DNA of 64,000 bases. Source: Psococerastis gibbosa. Lineage: Eukaryota; Arthropoda; Insecta; Psocodea; Psocidae. The stretch lies in the NCBI GenBank assembly GCA_963971405.1, contig OZ020490.1:8790874-8854873 (forward strand), given 5' to 3'. A program made the position numbers and the translations under genes. This document shows positions 12,297 through 23,058 of the stretch, piece after piece. Numbering within the stretch: position 1 is the first letter of the stretch; each line of letters begins with the position of its first letter. The notes under the pieces were generated by a model, which did no database searches, was not told where the DNA came from, and saw only the letters and a program-made list of their open reading frames with translations.

Positions 12297-13498
12297 TCAA
12301 ATGCTGTCAACATGTACAGTCAGGATGTGACTCTGAATCTGCAACTTTGTCTTAAAAGCTGTTCCACACCAATTACATATCAAGGCATTCTCCATAACAT
12401 GAATCATAGCATGTTTCACAAGATGGTCCTTACACGTGAACCTGCTATCACAAATGCTACACACAAAGGGCCGGTCATCCATGTGAAAACGAATGATATG
12501 TCTCGTCAACAAGCAATCATACCTATACCCTTTATAACAATATTTGCAAACATGCGGCTTTTTCGCATGATTTACCATATGAACTTGCAATAATTTGTCC
12601 GAAGTAAAGGATTTACTACACAATTTACACTGATGCATGTACTCGCTAACATGTGTCTGCGTATGGTCCCTCAGCCCAACCCTATCTTTAAAACTCTTCT
12701 CGCAGAAACTGCAAATATACGTATTGGCATACGCGTGCGTCTTTAAATGGTTCATATAGTGATAGTAGTAGCTAAATCCTTGGTCACAGTGGCAGCAGAC
12801 GTATGGCGAATTATGCGTTCGTAAGTGTACATTTAACTTTTCCACTGAAATAAAATTCTGGTCACACTGTTCACAGAACGGTAAACGCTCGCAGCTCACA
12901 AGTTCATGTTTTTTTAATGATCCTTTGTAATTGAATGTTTTTCCACATTGTTTACAGCCAAAACGGTTATTGCTCGAGTGTGTTTTCATGTGCGCATTTA
13001 AGCGCGCTCTCTGGTTGAAGCCTCTGTGGCAAAATGAGCATTTGTGAACGGTTTGACTGACTGGTGGCCTCAGCTGGTTTGATAACTCTATCGATTCACG
13101 CATGATTCTGTCGGTCAACAGCAAACGTTCTTCGGTTTCCTCCACTGTTGGACGGTTTGTTTGTTTGGTGGTTGGCTCCACTGGTTTTTTAATGCTGTTG
13201 ATGCGCATATGGGCCTGCTCATCTGGCCCCATTGCTGTAACTTGGACGTTTTTTATATCCTTGTCTCCAGCATGTAACTTAATATGCTCTTGTAACAGGC
13301 ATTTCTGGCTAAACCCTAGGTGACAATATGGGCACAGGTAAATAATTTGGTTGGTTAGCTGAACTGGGCAGCTTGGAGTTGATAGGGGTTCGTCACTGTC
13401 GGTGGTTCTTTTCAGTTCAGCAAGTCTTGAAGTCGATGGACCTTGATATACACATGTTAAATCTTCATTACATTCCTTTTTCACCGCCATGCACCCAC
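12297..13498 (-). CDS. C2H2 zinc-finger protein, terminal exon (locus 1)
   Basis: Open for 397 codons from the ATG at 13490, and open upstream to a splice acceptor (TTTCAG, then GTGGGTGC) ending at 13498. It codes for about ten fingers after a ~50-residue linker: YLCPYCHLGF..., HKCSFCHRGF..., a degenerate CKQCGKTF finger lacking the last His, then seven regular fingers ending CNWCGTAFKTKLQIQSHILTVH and VDSI-stop. Such proteins usually bind DNA in the nucleus. There is no KRAB, ZAD or BTB domain. The acceptor phase matches the donor of the S exon at 14827-14943 (codons read GQ-S-G-C-M-A-V), so the ATG may be internal to a longer protein. The paralogue at 40517-41415 is truncated. The family call is firm; target and pathway are unknown. 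Confidence 0.9.
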
Positions 13499-13799
13499 CT
13501 GAAATTTAAAGATTGATTATATTTCAACCAATAGTACAGCACAACGGGAAGCACCCACACGGGCCGTACTATCGATCGCAGCGTTAAAAATGAAACATTG
13601 TTACAAATGACAAATTTCTTCCAGTTGTCGATCCATAGCATGTTATCGTCAAAAATGCCCAGGGGCGCATATAACCCTCACACACCCCCCCCCCCTCTCC
13701 CTGAAATGAGATATAGTAAGACAAAATTGACTGTTGTGAGTTTTTGTAATGTAGTAGTAGTAGTATGGTTGGACACAGTCCCAGGCCACGGTGTGGGCC

Positions 13800-13995
13800 C
13801 ATAGGACAGCGGACCTCCTGATTATAGTGGACTCCGAACCACTTGGGAAACACAGTGAAGTCACACGATTAGTTCGGAGGTGACCAGGACAAGTCCTACC
13901 ATGTTTCCCTACCGGCACAGTCCACACTACCAAGTTATCTGCATCTTTGAATTTGCTCTGGTCCGCTGGATTCAACTTGGTAAGGCGGCCGGCCG
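13800..13995 (-). repeat. Interspersed repeat 'N', copy 3
   Basis: Reverse-complement copy: GGACCTCCTGATTATAGTGG and GAACCACTTGGGAAACA match copies 1 and 2. It is truncated relative to copy 4. Confidence 0.6.
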
Positions 13996-14189
13996 GTAAT
14001 GTATAATTTACCAGATCTAATAGATGCTCGGGTCGATGAGAGCATTAAGTGATTTGGTTGGCAGTCTTTGAAATCATCTCGGGCATGATCTTAGACAGCT
14101 TATTATTATTAACATACGGCACTGCTTATACGGACTAACCAGTTGTTGTTGTTGTTGTTTCTAACGCCTGCTTTCAGCATTTCTGCTTT

Positions 14190-14500
14190 AAGCAACCCTG
14201 TCAGCCTGGCGGGGGGAGTGAGTCTGTTTGTTAACTTGAGGCACCCAAAGGGCAGACTCTATCACCTCGGGGAAAGGGGAGTTGACTAACAGGGTGGACC
14301 TCCTGATTATAGTGGATTCCGAACCACTTGGGGAACATGGTAAAGTCACACGATTAGATCGGAGGTGACTTGCACTGCCTAAGCGCGTTATCATGTCCCA
14401 CCAGGTTCCCCTGCCAACGCTTTGCACACTACCAAGTTGCCGCAGTTTGAAACATGCTCTGCTCTAATGGAATCAACATGGTAAGGCCGTTGGCCGGACT
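14190..14500 (-). repeat. Interspersed repeat 'N', copy 4 (fullest)
   Basis: Reverse-complement copy containing both the CCTGTCAGCCTGGCGGGG end and the CAACATGGTAAGGCCG end. The (GTT)n tract just before it (14142-14159) looks like its 3' tail read on the other strand. Confidence 0.6.
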
Positions 14501-14667
14501 AACCAGTTAAGAAAATCTATTGATTAGAAATAAAAATTTTCTTCCTGTTTTCCCTTTTCCATCTTTTATCCTACTAGAAGGGAACACTAACACTATTATA
14601 TGTAAAATCAGAGCGAAGCCTCTTAACCAAATTTATAATCACAAAGGATATCACAGCCAGAGTTACG

Positions 14668-14815
14668 TGGCGAAGCAATAGAATCCGGGATGACAGGCCG
14701 TGGCCGATCTGAAAGCGTACTTCAAAAAAGTTGCTGCTGATGTGGATAAAATGTGTGGAAGAACGCTTTCAGAACGACCACGGCCTATCATACCGGATTC
14801 CACTGCTTCGTCACA
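14668..14815. repeat. Inverted repeat next to exon S1, probably Penelope-end derived
   Basis: Arms 14668-14717 and 14764-14815 are inverse copies (about five mismatches) around a 46-bp loop. The right arm resembles the sequence after the Penelope-like frame at 17575-17625 (CGACCACGGCC, CCGGATTCTACTG). The same structure lies beside exon S3 at 47227-47376. Confidence 0.6.
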
Positions 14816-14826
14816 TTAAAACTTAC

Positions 14827-14943
14827 TTTGACCAATTTGCTCCGGAAGGCTGCTACAGTCGTATTCAACCTCATAATTTAGATCAATCTCGTCTTTAATA
14901 CCTTCAGCCTTGGCAATGACTTTAACCACTTCTTCGTTTGAAT
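14827..14943 (-). CDS. Exon S1 of the zinc-finger locus (117 bp, phase 1-1)
   Basis: Acceptor TTCTGTAG then ATTCAAACG; donor CAAA then GTAAGT. It is open and reads SNEEVVKVIAKAEGIKDEID then LNYEVEYDCSSLPEQIGQ. It has the same length, splice sites and phase as S2 (24955), S3 (47388) and S4 (50600). The donor phase joins directly to the zinc-finger exon at 13498. The acidic peptide looks like a linker; no known domain. Confidence 0.75.
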
Positions 14944-15167
14944 CTACAGAATTAATTGCATAGTTAATAATTATATATATTATAGTATTCTGCGGTTAAT
15001 AATACTAGGGTACTTATTTACTTAGTTCCTGACAGCTATAGGCTTATTGGCAATGATAATATTCATAGAATTAATTGTGGGTAGTAAAGTTCAGAAAAAT
15101 TTGCTCAGTATAACTGAAAATAGAGGATTTAGAAAACACTGGATTCGGACACTGGAAAACACTGGAC

Positions 15168-15242
15168 ACTGGCGGGATTCGAACCCACGATCTATGCCTA
15201 TCAGGGGCGTCATCTGAACCGCTGGACAAGCCCGACAAGTCT
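15168..15242 (-). repeat. tRNA-like repeat (family T), locus 1 downstream block
   Basis: On the minus strand it carries a decayed A-box-like segment and a clear B box (GGGTTCGAATCCCG). The same sequence sits at the same place next to each S exon (25221, 47655, 50875), so it duplicated with the block. It looks like a tRNA-derived SINE rather than a working tRNA. Confidence 0.65.
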
Positions 15243-15785
15243 AGTTTCTGTTGTTCCTCTACGGTTGTAAAGAGGGGGCTACCTCTTCAACCTGCGTTAT
15301 TTTAATACCAGTGTTAAACACAATATAATACAGCAATATATTGAAAAAATGTTGAGTACGTTAAGAAATGAATGATGTCGAATGTTATTGTGATTGCTTT
15401 GTTTATCATTGTTTGTTATTGTTTTGAGTTGTGAGAAAAATACAAGTGAAATATTAAAATTTTAAAACCAAATTATTTCACATGGCGACCGTGACAGGAC
15501 ACGAACCTGCAATCTTCGGATTCGTAGGCTATTATGTCAATGGTTAGAATTTTGTTTTATAAAAATTACAAACTCTCACAGTAAATTTACATTTTGTCAT
15601 CTGAAATATTATTACTAATATTTATATATATAAATATAAATGACAACCAACTAATTAATTCATTTCGTCGCCAAGATTTGTGCGATACATGTTCCCAAAA
15701 TATCTTGACTTTTAAGATATCTGCCATAAGCACCCCCAGGTCTAAGCTATCTGGGCGCGCTCACCCCTTCCTTCAAAAATCGTAC

Positions 15786-15881
15786 CATGGTAGTTAGTTG
15801 TCCCAATGTTTTCGTCAAAGTCCTCTACTTCTACTTTGATTTCTTGCTTTACCTCTACAATATTTTCTTCACTTTTAATGC
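15786..15881 (-). CDS. Exon K1 of the zinc-finger locus (96 bp, phase 1-1)
   Basis: Acceptor TAATTTTAG then GCATTAAAAG; putative donor CCATG then GTACGA. It reads IKSEENIVEVKQEIKVEVED then FDENIGTTNYH, an acidic/charged linker of the kind often found N-terminal to insect zinc fingers. It has the same length and phase as K2-K4. The donor is less certain: frames in some copies stay open past it. Confidence 0.65.
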
Positions 15882-15889
15882 CTAAAATT

Positions 15890-16839
15890 AACAAAATTAA
15901 CAGATTAACAAGGGTGCCTACTGTATTTGCATTTCAACACATCGCTGGGCGTTTGTGCGCGACCCTGTAAATTAAAAGATTGCTTCTTAGATCTATCTTC
16001 TCTGCTAAATACTGTTGTACTTGAGAACTTTTGAAAAAAATATAAGGAGTTTGTTTCTTTTAATTCATAAATTAGATTTTGTTCGTTATACCCAATTTCA
16101 AGAATTATTACTGTTTAAGATAAATAGATTTATAAAAGAGAATAGTTTAGGCCTAAATGGATTTATAATTTTCTGTCTGAGAGGAACGACATTTGCGAAT
16201 CGCCGAATAAGCCTAGGATGTGGCAACTGTATATTTTTAGATATGCTTCCAAGATCGGATCTAGACAGGGGGCGAGATTGCACGACTAATTAACTCAAGC
16301 TAGATAAACCATGGATTCATAAATACTATACTAGTATAAAGTCATCCGTAAGCCTGCGTCGACAGTATAATATATAAAGCCATAGAAAACGCTCACACTT
16401 CTCCATAATGATGTAGAACTGATACGTGATACAGTTTATATTTTACAACGTTGAATTAGGTAGGTATCTTTCACTTTCCTATAAAATTTTATTGAAATCG
16501 ACACAATAATACAAATGTTTAGGTTTGTATTTTAGACTTTAGAGGCCAAGGACTAAGGGAAGCCAGGGCCCAGGGAAGGACTGCCTATTCTACGTAAGAT
16601 GCCGCAGCCTTGTATTGTATAATGATTTTTCTGTATATATTTTCCACCGCCTTGTAAAAAGACCGGCTAATTTAAAATTTGGTTTAATGATTGGCCATTT
16701 TTTTCATCCTGCACACATCACAATTCTCCTTATGTTTAAACTGTATTTTCCTAAAACTTAGTTTCTATAGTACTACGGCAAGATAATTATTTAGTACTGA
16801 AGGGGGTTATTCCACTTGCCATTTTCTCTAATTTTTTCT
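15890..16839. repeat. Block paralogous to 25900-27620, 48110-48560 and 51800-52960
   Basis: Conserved landmarks are CATCGCTGGGCGTTTGTG, AGAATAGTTTAGGCCTA, GACATTTGCGAATC and AGACAGGGGGCGAGATTG, then ATAATATATAAAGCCATAGA. The last stretch lies 5' of K exons on the gene's strand and could hold an upstream regulatory part, but nothing shows this. No coding frame recognised. Confidence 0.6.
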
Positions 16840-16920
16840 TTAAAAAGAGACATCAATAATAAGTCTCAACCATATTATAACATAATTTATAATAGATAAG
16901 TTAAGTATCTGCTTAATAGT
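16840..16920. repeat. Fragment of the 40302-type MITE interior
   Basis: AAGTCTCAACCATATTATAAC, ATTTATAATAGATAAGTTAA and GTATCTGCTTAATAG match the interior of the MITE at 40302-40516. Confidence 0.6.
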
Positions 16921-16921
16921 C

Positions 16922-17690
16922 TTGCCACCGAGACTAAATGGCCTACCAAAAATCCCCAAGCCGGATGTACCATTGCGCCCTATTGTTAGTGCGATCGGAT
17001 CCCCCACTTATGCCATAGCTAAGTACCTTGCTAAGTACCTTACGAAACTCCTTCAGGTCCATATAGGGGATAATGAGTCGTTCATCAAGGATTCTACGCA
17101 CTTCATCGAAAAACTGAAAACCATTCGCCTGAAACCTGATGATATACTGGTAAGCTTTGATGTCGTGTCACTCTTCACAATGGTGCCAATCAACGAGACT
17201 GTGGAGTTGATAAAAGAAAACTTCACGGATGACATCGCTGCTTTGTTCCACCGCGTGCTGACAACGACGTATTTTCAATGGAATTCGACCTTCTATGAAT
17301 AATTGGATGGAGTCGCGATGGGTAGCCCAATCAGTCCAGTAGTCGCTAACTTCTACATGGAGTTCTTTGAAAATACGGCTTTGAACTCAGCCCCTCTACA
17401 ACCGAAATGTTGGTTCCGGTATGTAGATGACACCTTCGTGGTATGGAGTCATGGCCAAAAGAACCTAGAGAACTTCCTGAATCATATAAACTCGGTCCAT
17501 GCAAACATCCAATTCACGATGGAACAGGAGAACAATGGCCGGCTGACGAAACGTTTGGAAGTTCGCTTTCATTTCGACCACGGCCCATCAGCCCGGATTC
17601 TACTGGTCCTTCATTCGACTCCGGCCGTGAAAGCCTTTGCTGTTACAATAATAATTATGTTTTTTAATGTTATAATCCACTGAACCTCAC
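16922..17690 (+). pseudogene. Penelope-like element reverse transcriptase fragment
   Basis: Two frames separated by a single in-frame stop at 17300-17302. The first has LPKIPKPDVPLRPIVSAIGS and LVSFDVVSLFTMVPI; the second has GVAMGSPISPVVANFYME and the catalytic box CWFRYVDDTFVVW. These are Penelope-clade RT motifs. The frame then runs from FTMEQENNGR straight into sequence shared with the 41690-42268 insert (GACGAAACG, CGACCACGGCCCATCAGCC), so an internal deletion removed the rest of the RT and any GIY-YIG domain. It is followed by C-rich sequence and a Tigger remnant. Confidence 0.85.
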
Positions 17691-17714
17691 CCCCCCCCCC
17701 TAAACTGGAGGCAA

Positions 17715-18932
17715 AATCCGCCCTTGAAGACTGGCCATGGATGGATAGACATGGTTACTTTCACAGAGAGGCAGTTTTTTTTTTGCCGCACGCAAAAAGG
17801 CTAAATGGAAAAATGTATTGTTGCGAGACAACCTTCCTTCCCATTGCATTCAGCAACGATGTGCTGAAAGACTGTGAAAATCATAATATTGCGTTTGTAT
17901 GTCTGCAGCCAAATACAACCCACATTTGTCAACCTTTGGATGTCGCGTTTTTTGGGCCACTGAATCTTGCATGGCGCTAAGAACTCCATAAATGTAAAAT
18001 GAGAAATTGCAAGTTAAGCGGATTCCAAAAAATGTGATGCTTTCCATTTTAAATGATTCACTGCTTGCCATGGATAAGAAACCTTCTGCGAACGGAGAAA
18101 CTGGCAGTGCAATCACTAGAGATTTGAAACGTGAATTCGCTGCTTGTGGAATTTTCCCATTCCAGCCTGACAGCGTGCTAAAAACCTTGCATGGTAACAG
18201 CTGCGGCGTTTACAGAAAATCTGGAGAGTTCATTGACAAATTTTCTGAAGGAACAGCGATTTGGGGGTGGAACCAAAAATTAAGAAAAAGAGGACAAAAC
18301 TGGATGTGGTGCCGGGAAAGAACGCTGCTGCTGTGGACACCCCAGACGTGCCACCCAAGGCCTCACCTTCCTCGGCAGGCCCTTCCGTAGCTGCAAGTTC
18401 TATGGGTGAAACCTCCAACTCAAGACATGTAGAGTAGTGGTACGGACTCTGACTTTCACCTGAAAGGTTGTTGGTTCGAGTCCCACACTGGCTACATTTT
18501 CTGGCCATGCTTCGGAAGGCATGTAAAGCAGGCGGTCCCGGGTCTTACTAGTTGAGTGTAAGAGAGGGCTTTATAGCCCTAACTCCGCTAGGTTGGCTTA
18601 GTAATAGAACAAAAAAAAGTCCTTATTTAACTCCGATTCGGACGATGATGCAGACAGTTTCGCTCAAGAACTAACTTCTTTAGAGAAAAAGCAGCTGCAA
18701 GTGGGAGATTTTATATCCGTATACTACAATAGACATGAATATCCCGGGGAAAAAAAAAAAACGCTTCAGGCGTTACCGTCAAGTGTATGAAGAAAGGAAC
18801 AAAATGTTTTATGTGGCCTCCGAAAGATGATATTTTAGAGTATAATTTGTCGGATATTGTTCGCAAAATCAAATCTCCAACGGCCATTAAGGGCAAACCG
18901 GAGTCGCCTATATTCCATTTCTGTGAAAACTT
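17715..18932 (+). pseudogene. pogo/Tigger-like DDE transposase remnant
   Basis: Consecutive frames give WMDRHGYFHREAVFFLPHAK, IAFVCLQPNTTHICQPLDVA and FFGPLNLAWR (DDE_1-family signature around the second and third acidic residues), then DLKREFAACGIFPFQPDSVL. After the SINE at 18424-18622 comes a C-terminal part with WPPKDDILEYNLSDIVRKI and ESPIFHFCENF-stop. The N-terminal DNA-binding part is absent, and there are several frameshifts and stops. Not functional. Confidence 0.85.
18424..18622 (+). mobile_element. SINE-A, near full length, inserted in the Tigger remnant
   Basis: tRNA-derived head with A-box-like GTAGTGGTACGGA and B box GGTTCGAGTCCC, a body with CGGTCCCGGGTCTTACTAG and GAGGGCTTTATAGCCC, and an A-rich AAAAAAAAGTCC tail. 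Flanking AACTC on both sides (18417-18421 and 18632-18636) may be a short target duplication. Other copies: 48192-48368 (-), and fragments at 5946, 10437 and 25592. Confidence 0.8.
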
Positions 18933-19030
18933 TTAATTTCTCATGAAATATGGAACGCAGAACAATAAAAAAATGCTAAATGCGGGCAAGAAGAATTTTT
19001 TCTCCTAATTTTGATATAGGCTATAGTATG
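18885..19030. repeat. Inverted duplication, left arm (Tigger C-terminal end)
   Basis: Contains the end of the Tigger frame (AAACCGGAGTCGCCTATATTCC, ATGAAATATGGAACGCAGAA). The same sequence in reverse orientation lies at 19870-20015. The arms are ~146 bp and the spacer ~840 bp. Confidence 0.85.
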
Positions 19031-19869
19031 TTGCAATCATCAATACCGATCGGCTATAGTTAGTGAGCTTGATAAGCAAAGAACCGGTCCGAGTTTACTC
19101 GAACATGCTTTCCAATTTATCAATTATTAGGTAGAGAAAATAAGTAATTTCATGGTAAATAATTTTCCAATGGTTTAATATCTGATATCTCGAGGGGGGG
19201 GGGGGGGGGGTGTCCACCTGACGTTACTGGAGGTGAGATGACCTCAATAAATTTAAAAATCTTTAAAACTCCATTCTATCTAGTGTTCGTTGTAACCATT
19301 TGGGAAGGGGGGGGGGGTCCGGAACCCAAGGACCCCCTCTGGCAATCGCCTAGGATATCACCAATCCCAAAGCACTGATTAATCGATGGCATTGCATATT
19401 CTAGACCGGTCACATTACCACACAGTAATAATGACAGGGCACGCAATGCATTTGAGCGTGACTTTTCTATACTTTTTTCAAAAAACATTTTTTTGTCCGA
19501 AACCAAATACTTTTTTGGTCCGATTTCGTTACTCTTTTTAACACCTAAAACATGCCTGAAGGTAGAAGTCATCGATAATAAGGTAATAAGGAATAAGAAA
19601 AATTATTTTTTAGTCAATTCTCATTAAAATTTAGTTATTTTTATTTTTTACGACGATCGACGGACAGACAGACATTTCGTAAAAACCACTTTTTTTTTTT
19701 GTTCCTGGGACCTCAAAACGTGTAAATCCGTTGAAATCTCGGAATGTAAAATTTTGACCATCACAAAGCTTTCCTTATACTACGTATAAATTGGAAAGCA
19801 AAAATTACGGTCACTCAGGAGTTCAAGTTGAAGGAGTTCATCAACTGTGGCGAATTGGGGTTAGTTAAG
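19031..19869. other. Spacer between the inverted arms
   Basis: No gene. It has a G-run at 19193-19210, another at 19308-19317, a GACGGACAGACAGACA microsatellite near 19660, and an AACCGTTGAAATCTCGG-like repeat followed by CATCACAAAGCTTTCCTTAT. It looks like a mosaic of old repeats. Confidence 0.4.
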
Positions 19870-20015
19870 GCCACATACTATACATCAAAATTAGGGGAAA
19901 AAATTCTTCTGGCCATTCAGCATTTTTTCATGGTTCTGCGTTCCATATTTCATGAGAAATTGAAGTTAACAGAAAATGGAATATGGGCGACTCCGGTTGG
20001 CCCTTAACAAATGGG
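19870..20015. repeat. Inverted duplication, right arm
   Basis: Reverse complement of 18885-19030. TTCTGCGTTCCATATTTCAT and GGGCGACTCCGGTTGGCCCT mirror the left arm with scattered differences. Confidence 0.85.
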
Positions 20016-20019
20016 GACA

Positions 20020-20620
20020 TTTTTTGGTGCCTGAATTGGTCCAAGAATTTCAATAAAGTAAAATTATTGTTATCTGTTCCCTTAACCTTGTCCTATCTAA
20101 GTCGCCTTAGAAAACATTTTATTTATTTTCTAAATAACGGCCGAACAGAATTTGCCGCGGGTAGGCTTTGATCGCTCTACTCCTCACTACCAGTCGTTTC
20201 ATGCAATAAAATTGGTGCGATCAAAGACACCCCATTTGGGGGTCGGACTTTGATCGAACTTTTTTTTTACTTTTTGGAAAACTAATAAAAATTGTGGACT
20301 GAAATTTTGTAAGGTTGTACCTAGTATACTAACAATTGCCATGGTTGCTAAACGAAAAGGTGAAATCAATTAGCTTGATGCAGAAAACAATAATAGTAAA
20401 AATATCGATCAAAGTCACCCCCTCATAACCCCCGTTGACAGTATTATAGCATCAAATTTGTATATCTACTGATGAAATTCTTTATTAGTCCCTATGTAAA
20501 AATAGAAACTGGTTTGTAGGCTACAGGCGACGCCTATATCCATAGGATAGTATTGGGAAATCAGGTTAGGAGTGTATTGAATCATTTGCAACGATCACCC
20601 GCTTTACGCATTATAATAAC
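20020..20620. other. Non-coding stretch, nothing recognised
   Basis: No family features in any frame. A TTTTTTTT run lies at 20261-20268. No gene seen. Confidence 0.4.
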
Positions 20621-20624
20621 ATCC

Positions 20625-20880
20625 AATAGGAGCCGAAATAAAATTAAAAAAACGCCAAGTGGCTGGGCACGTGGAACGAATATATAATATGTCAGTCAAT
20701 AGGGTGATAAGTCCCAGAGAGAAGGAATAAGTAGTGGGACGACCACGGATGCGATGGCTAGAAGACATCGGGTTAGCTATGGCTTGTCTAGGCTTCGCGG
20801 TGCGCGATTTGGCGGAGGAGAACAAGGGCGTTCACGTGCTTCAGTATTGACTTGGTAAAGTCATTTATAGGCCTATGAAC
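20625..20880 (+). pseudogene. LINE ORF2 C-terminal fragment
   Basis: Frame contains KKRQVAGHVERIYNMSVNRV, then after a stop VVGRPRMRWLEDI. The pattern AGHVxR ... GRPRMRWLxD is typical of the C-terminal region of some LINE ORF2 proteins. Part of it recurs on the minus strand at 38260-38344. Confidence 0.65.
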
Positions 20881-20900
20881 ATTTTTTTCCATGTTGAGTA

Positions 20901-21042
20901 GGCGGGGTTTCCACATACATCAATGGTCAATGGTAAATATGGTTTTGACGTGGTAGCAGACATTTTTAGTATGTTTTCAATGTCTGCTAAAACGTCAATA
21001 CCACATTAACCATTGCCCATTGACGTCTGTGGAAACCCCGCC
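20901..21042. mobile_element. 142-bp MITE, same family as 3042-3175, target duplication GTA
   Basis: Ends GGCGGGGTTTCCACATACAT and its inverse, with internal ACGTGGTAGCAGACATT and AATGTCTGCTAAAACGT. GTA flanks both ends (20898-20900 and 21043-21045). The related sequence at 38240-38260 on the minus strand lacks the insertion. Confidence 0.9.
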
Positions 21043-21250
21043 GTATGTCTCATGCTCACCTCTTGACTCTTGTCCATTATCCCTTGTTGACATCGAAGAC
21101 GTTTAACGGATTGTTAATGGAAAAAAAATATCATATCAATATTGCCCGAATCTCCTTTGGTCGTTGGTATAAAGCATTCGAAATAGGACGAATGGGTTAT
21201 ACTAATATTAATCTACAGTAATGAACAATGTGCTAAGTATGGGCTATGCC
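21043..21250 (+). repeat. Segment paralogous to 38050-38240 (inverse)
   Basis: GTCCATTATCCC, GACATCGAAGACGTTTAACG and GACGAATGGGTTA match the inverse of 38050-38240. Together with the LINE scrap this shows one repeat of ~600 bp present twice. Confidence 0.65.
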
Positions 21251-21500
21251 TATTTTCGTTGAAAATCGACAAATTTGGGCGCACCTCCTCATGTTTCCTA
21301 CCCCCAAAATCGAACCCTTTGTCCTATCACAACACATGTAGCATGGCTTGAAAGAGAAAGAATAGACGAAGACATGGGTATAATTTAAATTGAGATAAGC
21401 ATTCTTCATCTGCCCAAAAATGAGCGTCATCCATGAGTACAGAAGTCAGGATGGCGCGAAAGAGAAAAACCTATCAACGTCGATAAAGAAGTTTCACTTC
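21251..21500. other. Non-coding, nothing recognised
   Basis: Short spacer before the R-exon array; no gene or repeat family identified. Confidence 0.4.
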
Positions 21501-21511
21501 AAAACTCTTAC

Positions 21512-21616
21512 CTACTGATTAAGGAAGATCATTCGCCTGACCAGATAAATTTTGAACAAATTTCTATTGGAATTCTGCTATTGTTGTATCTTCGATTAAA
21601 TCACCAATGTTATTAG
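21512..21616 (-). pseudogene. R exon 1a, 105 bp, with a stop
   Basis: Acceptor and donor present, but the frame reads NNIGDLIEDTTIAEFQ-stop. Its 105-bp length equals the short R exons of locus 2, although its internal deletion is at a different place. Confidence 0.5.
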
Positions 21617-21842
21617 CTGTAACAATATAACATATGTTATGATTATTAACAATTGGAATTTTAACGATAGATAACTGAAAAAATCTTACCTACTGAATGG
21701 GCTTTACGTTTTTTACGGGCTCTGCACACTTGCACAAGCACTGCTCGTGATATGTTTGGGTTTCCGATGATCCGCTATTTCATTTTCCTTCATGATTATT
21801 ATCAATCGGAAGTTTTACCATTGATGACTGAAAAACTCTTAC

Positions 21843-22102
21843 CTACTGATTGGGCTTTAGCTTTTTTCGGGCTCTGCACTCTTGCACAAACTCTGCTTGT
21901 GAGTTTTTGGGTTTTCAATGATTCGCCATTTCATTTTCCTTCTTTTTCCTAGCTCTGTAGTCTCTCATTCGTTCTGCAGCTGTTTTTGGATAACTAGGGT
22001 AGATTGAAGGAAAATCATTCGCCTGACCAAATGAATTTTGAAAAAATTTCTTATGCAATTCTGCTATTGTTGGATCTTCGATTAAGTCAGCAATGTTATC
22101 AG
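21843..22102 (-). pseudogene. R exon 1b, 260 bp, frame lost
   Basis: Acceptor GTTACAG then CTGATAACATT; donor CAGTAG then GTAAGA. It reads DNIADLIEDPTIAELHKKFF, PKTAAERMRDYRARKKKENE, then one stop (CATTGA where other copies have CATCGA). It is also one base short in the A-run, so it would end at its own TAG. It shows the full-length plan of the R exon. Confidence 0.65.
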
Positions 22103-22189
22103 CTGTAACAATATAACAGACAGAATTTTTTTGGGGGGTCCAGTTTTCATGCAACATCAATACTTAAAATTGACCCGTTTACAATAGGT

Positions 22190-22746
22190 TTTCGAATGGG
22201 GTTGTGTTTCATTTGGCGTTCCCCCCCCTCCCCCCCCCCCCCGGGGGAAGGTTTATGGAAAAAATAGGCCTGAAGTTGTGGAGTTTTACACATTTTGATG
22301 TACATACGTCTTGGAAACTATTCTAATAATGTTTAGGTTTTACAGCCGAAGAATAGTAGACCTACTACAAGAAAGGGGGGCCCGGGGGTCTCCCCCGTGG
22401 GAATTATTTTCAAAAAGAATAGGCCCATCAAAATAGTGGAATATACGCACTTTGAAAGCAGTTATGCTCATATTTTACATTTGAAGAATATTACAGGTAA
22501 CAAGGCGGGCCCGGGGGCTACCGTGGGGAATGTTTTTTAAAAGATAGGCCGGAAATAGTATGTCGGCAAAAAAAAATTGATTTTGCAGACGATAACATTA
22601 TTAACAAAACTGGAAACAGGGGGACCGGGGTCTCCCCGGGGATTTTTATTATTGAATAAATATCTGAAAAATTTTCTGTTTGATAAATTTTTGTTGGGGG
22701 GCCCGGGCCCTGCTGCCCCCCCCCCCCCCATGGCTACGCCACTGAT
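22190..22746 (-). mobile_element. Non-autonomous element with CCCGGG-rich repeats, in the R array
   Basis: The right end (minus-strand start) reads CAGTGGCGTAGCCATGGGGG. Inside, a GGGCCCGGGGGTCTCCCC motif followed by an A/T-rich part with ATAGGCC recurs about four times at 100-130 bp spacing. It shares this motif with the element at 59945-60730. The left end is not clear. Confidence 0.65.
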
Positions 22747-23058
22747 CATGATTATTATCGATCGGAATTTTTACCATAGATTACTGAAAACATTTTACCT
22801 ACTGATTGGGCTTAACCTTTTTTCGGGCTCTCTTGCAATATAGCTCTGTGCCTGATTTTGGGGGGTTTTCGATGATTCACTATTTCATTTTCCTTCATGA
22901 TTATTATCAATCGGAATTTTTACCATAGGTAACTGAAAAAATCTTACCTACTGATTGGGCTTTACCCTTTTTTCGGGCTCTGCCCTTGCGCCTGATTTCT
23001 TTAGGAATTCTGCTATTGTTGGATCTTTGATTAAAGCACCAATGTTACCTTACCTTAC

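Larger units (their letters stand above)
13499..14667. other. Intron of the zinc-finger gene filled with repeats
   Basis: Two inverted copies of repeat N lie here, plus a (GTT)n tract at 14142-14159. The AGATGCTCGGGTCGATGAGA segment (14023-14042) matches 41655-41674 and gives the empty site for the 41690-42268 insertion. Confidence 0.6.

Noticed and set aside
13649-13975. Minus-strand 108-codon frame with GPHRGLGLCPT-like sequence
   Set aside because: It runs through repeat N and a poly-C tract, with no family features.
15168-15242. tRNA gene
   Set aside because: The sequence recurs at four equivalent places with decayed stems, is fused to longer repeat sequence, and the anticodon arm does not fold properly. 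Better read as a tRNA-derived repeat.
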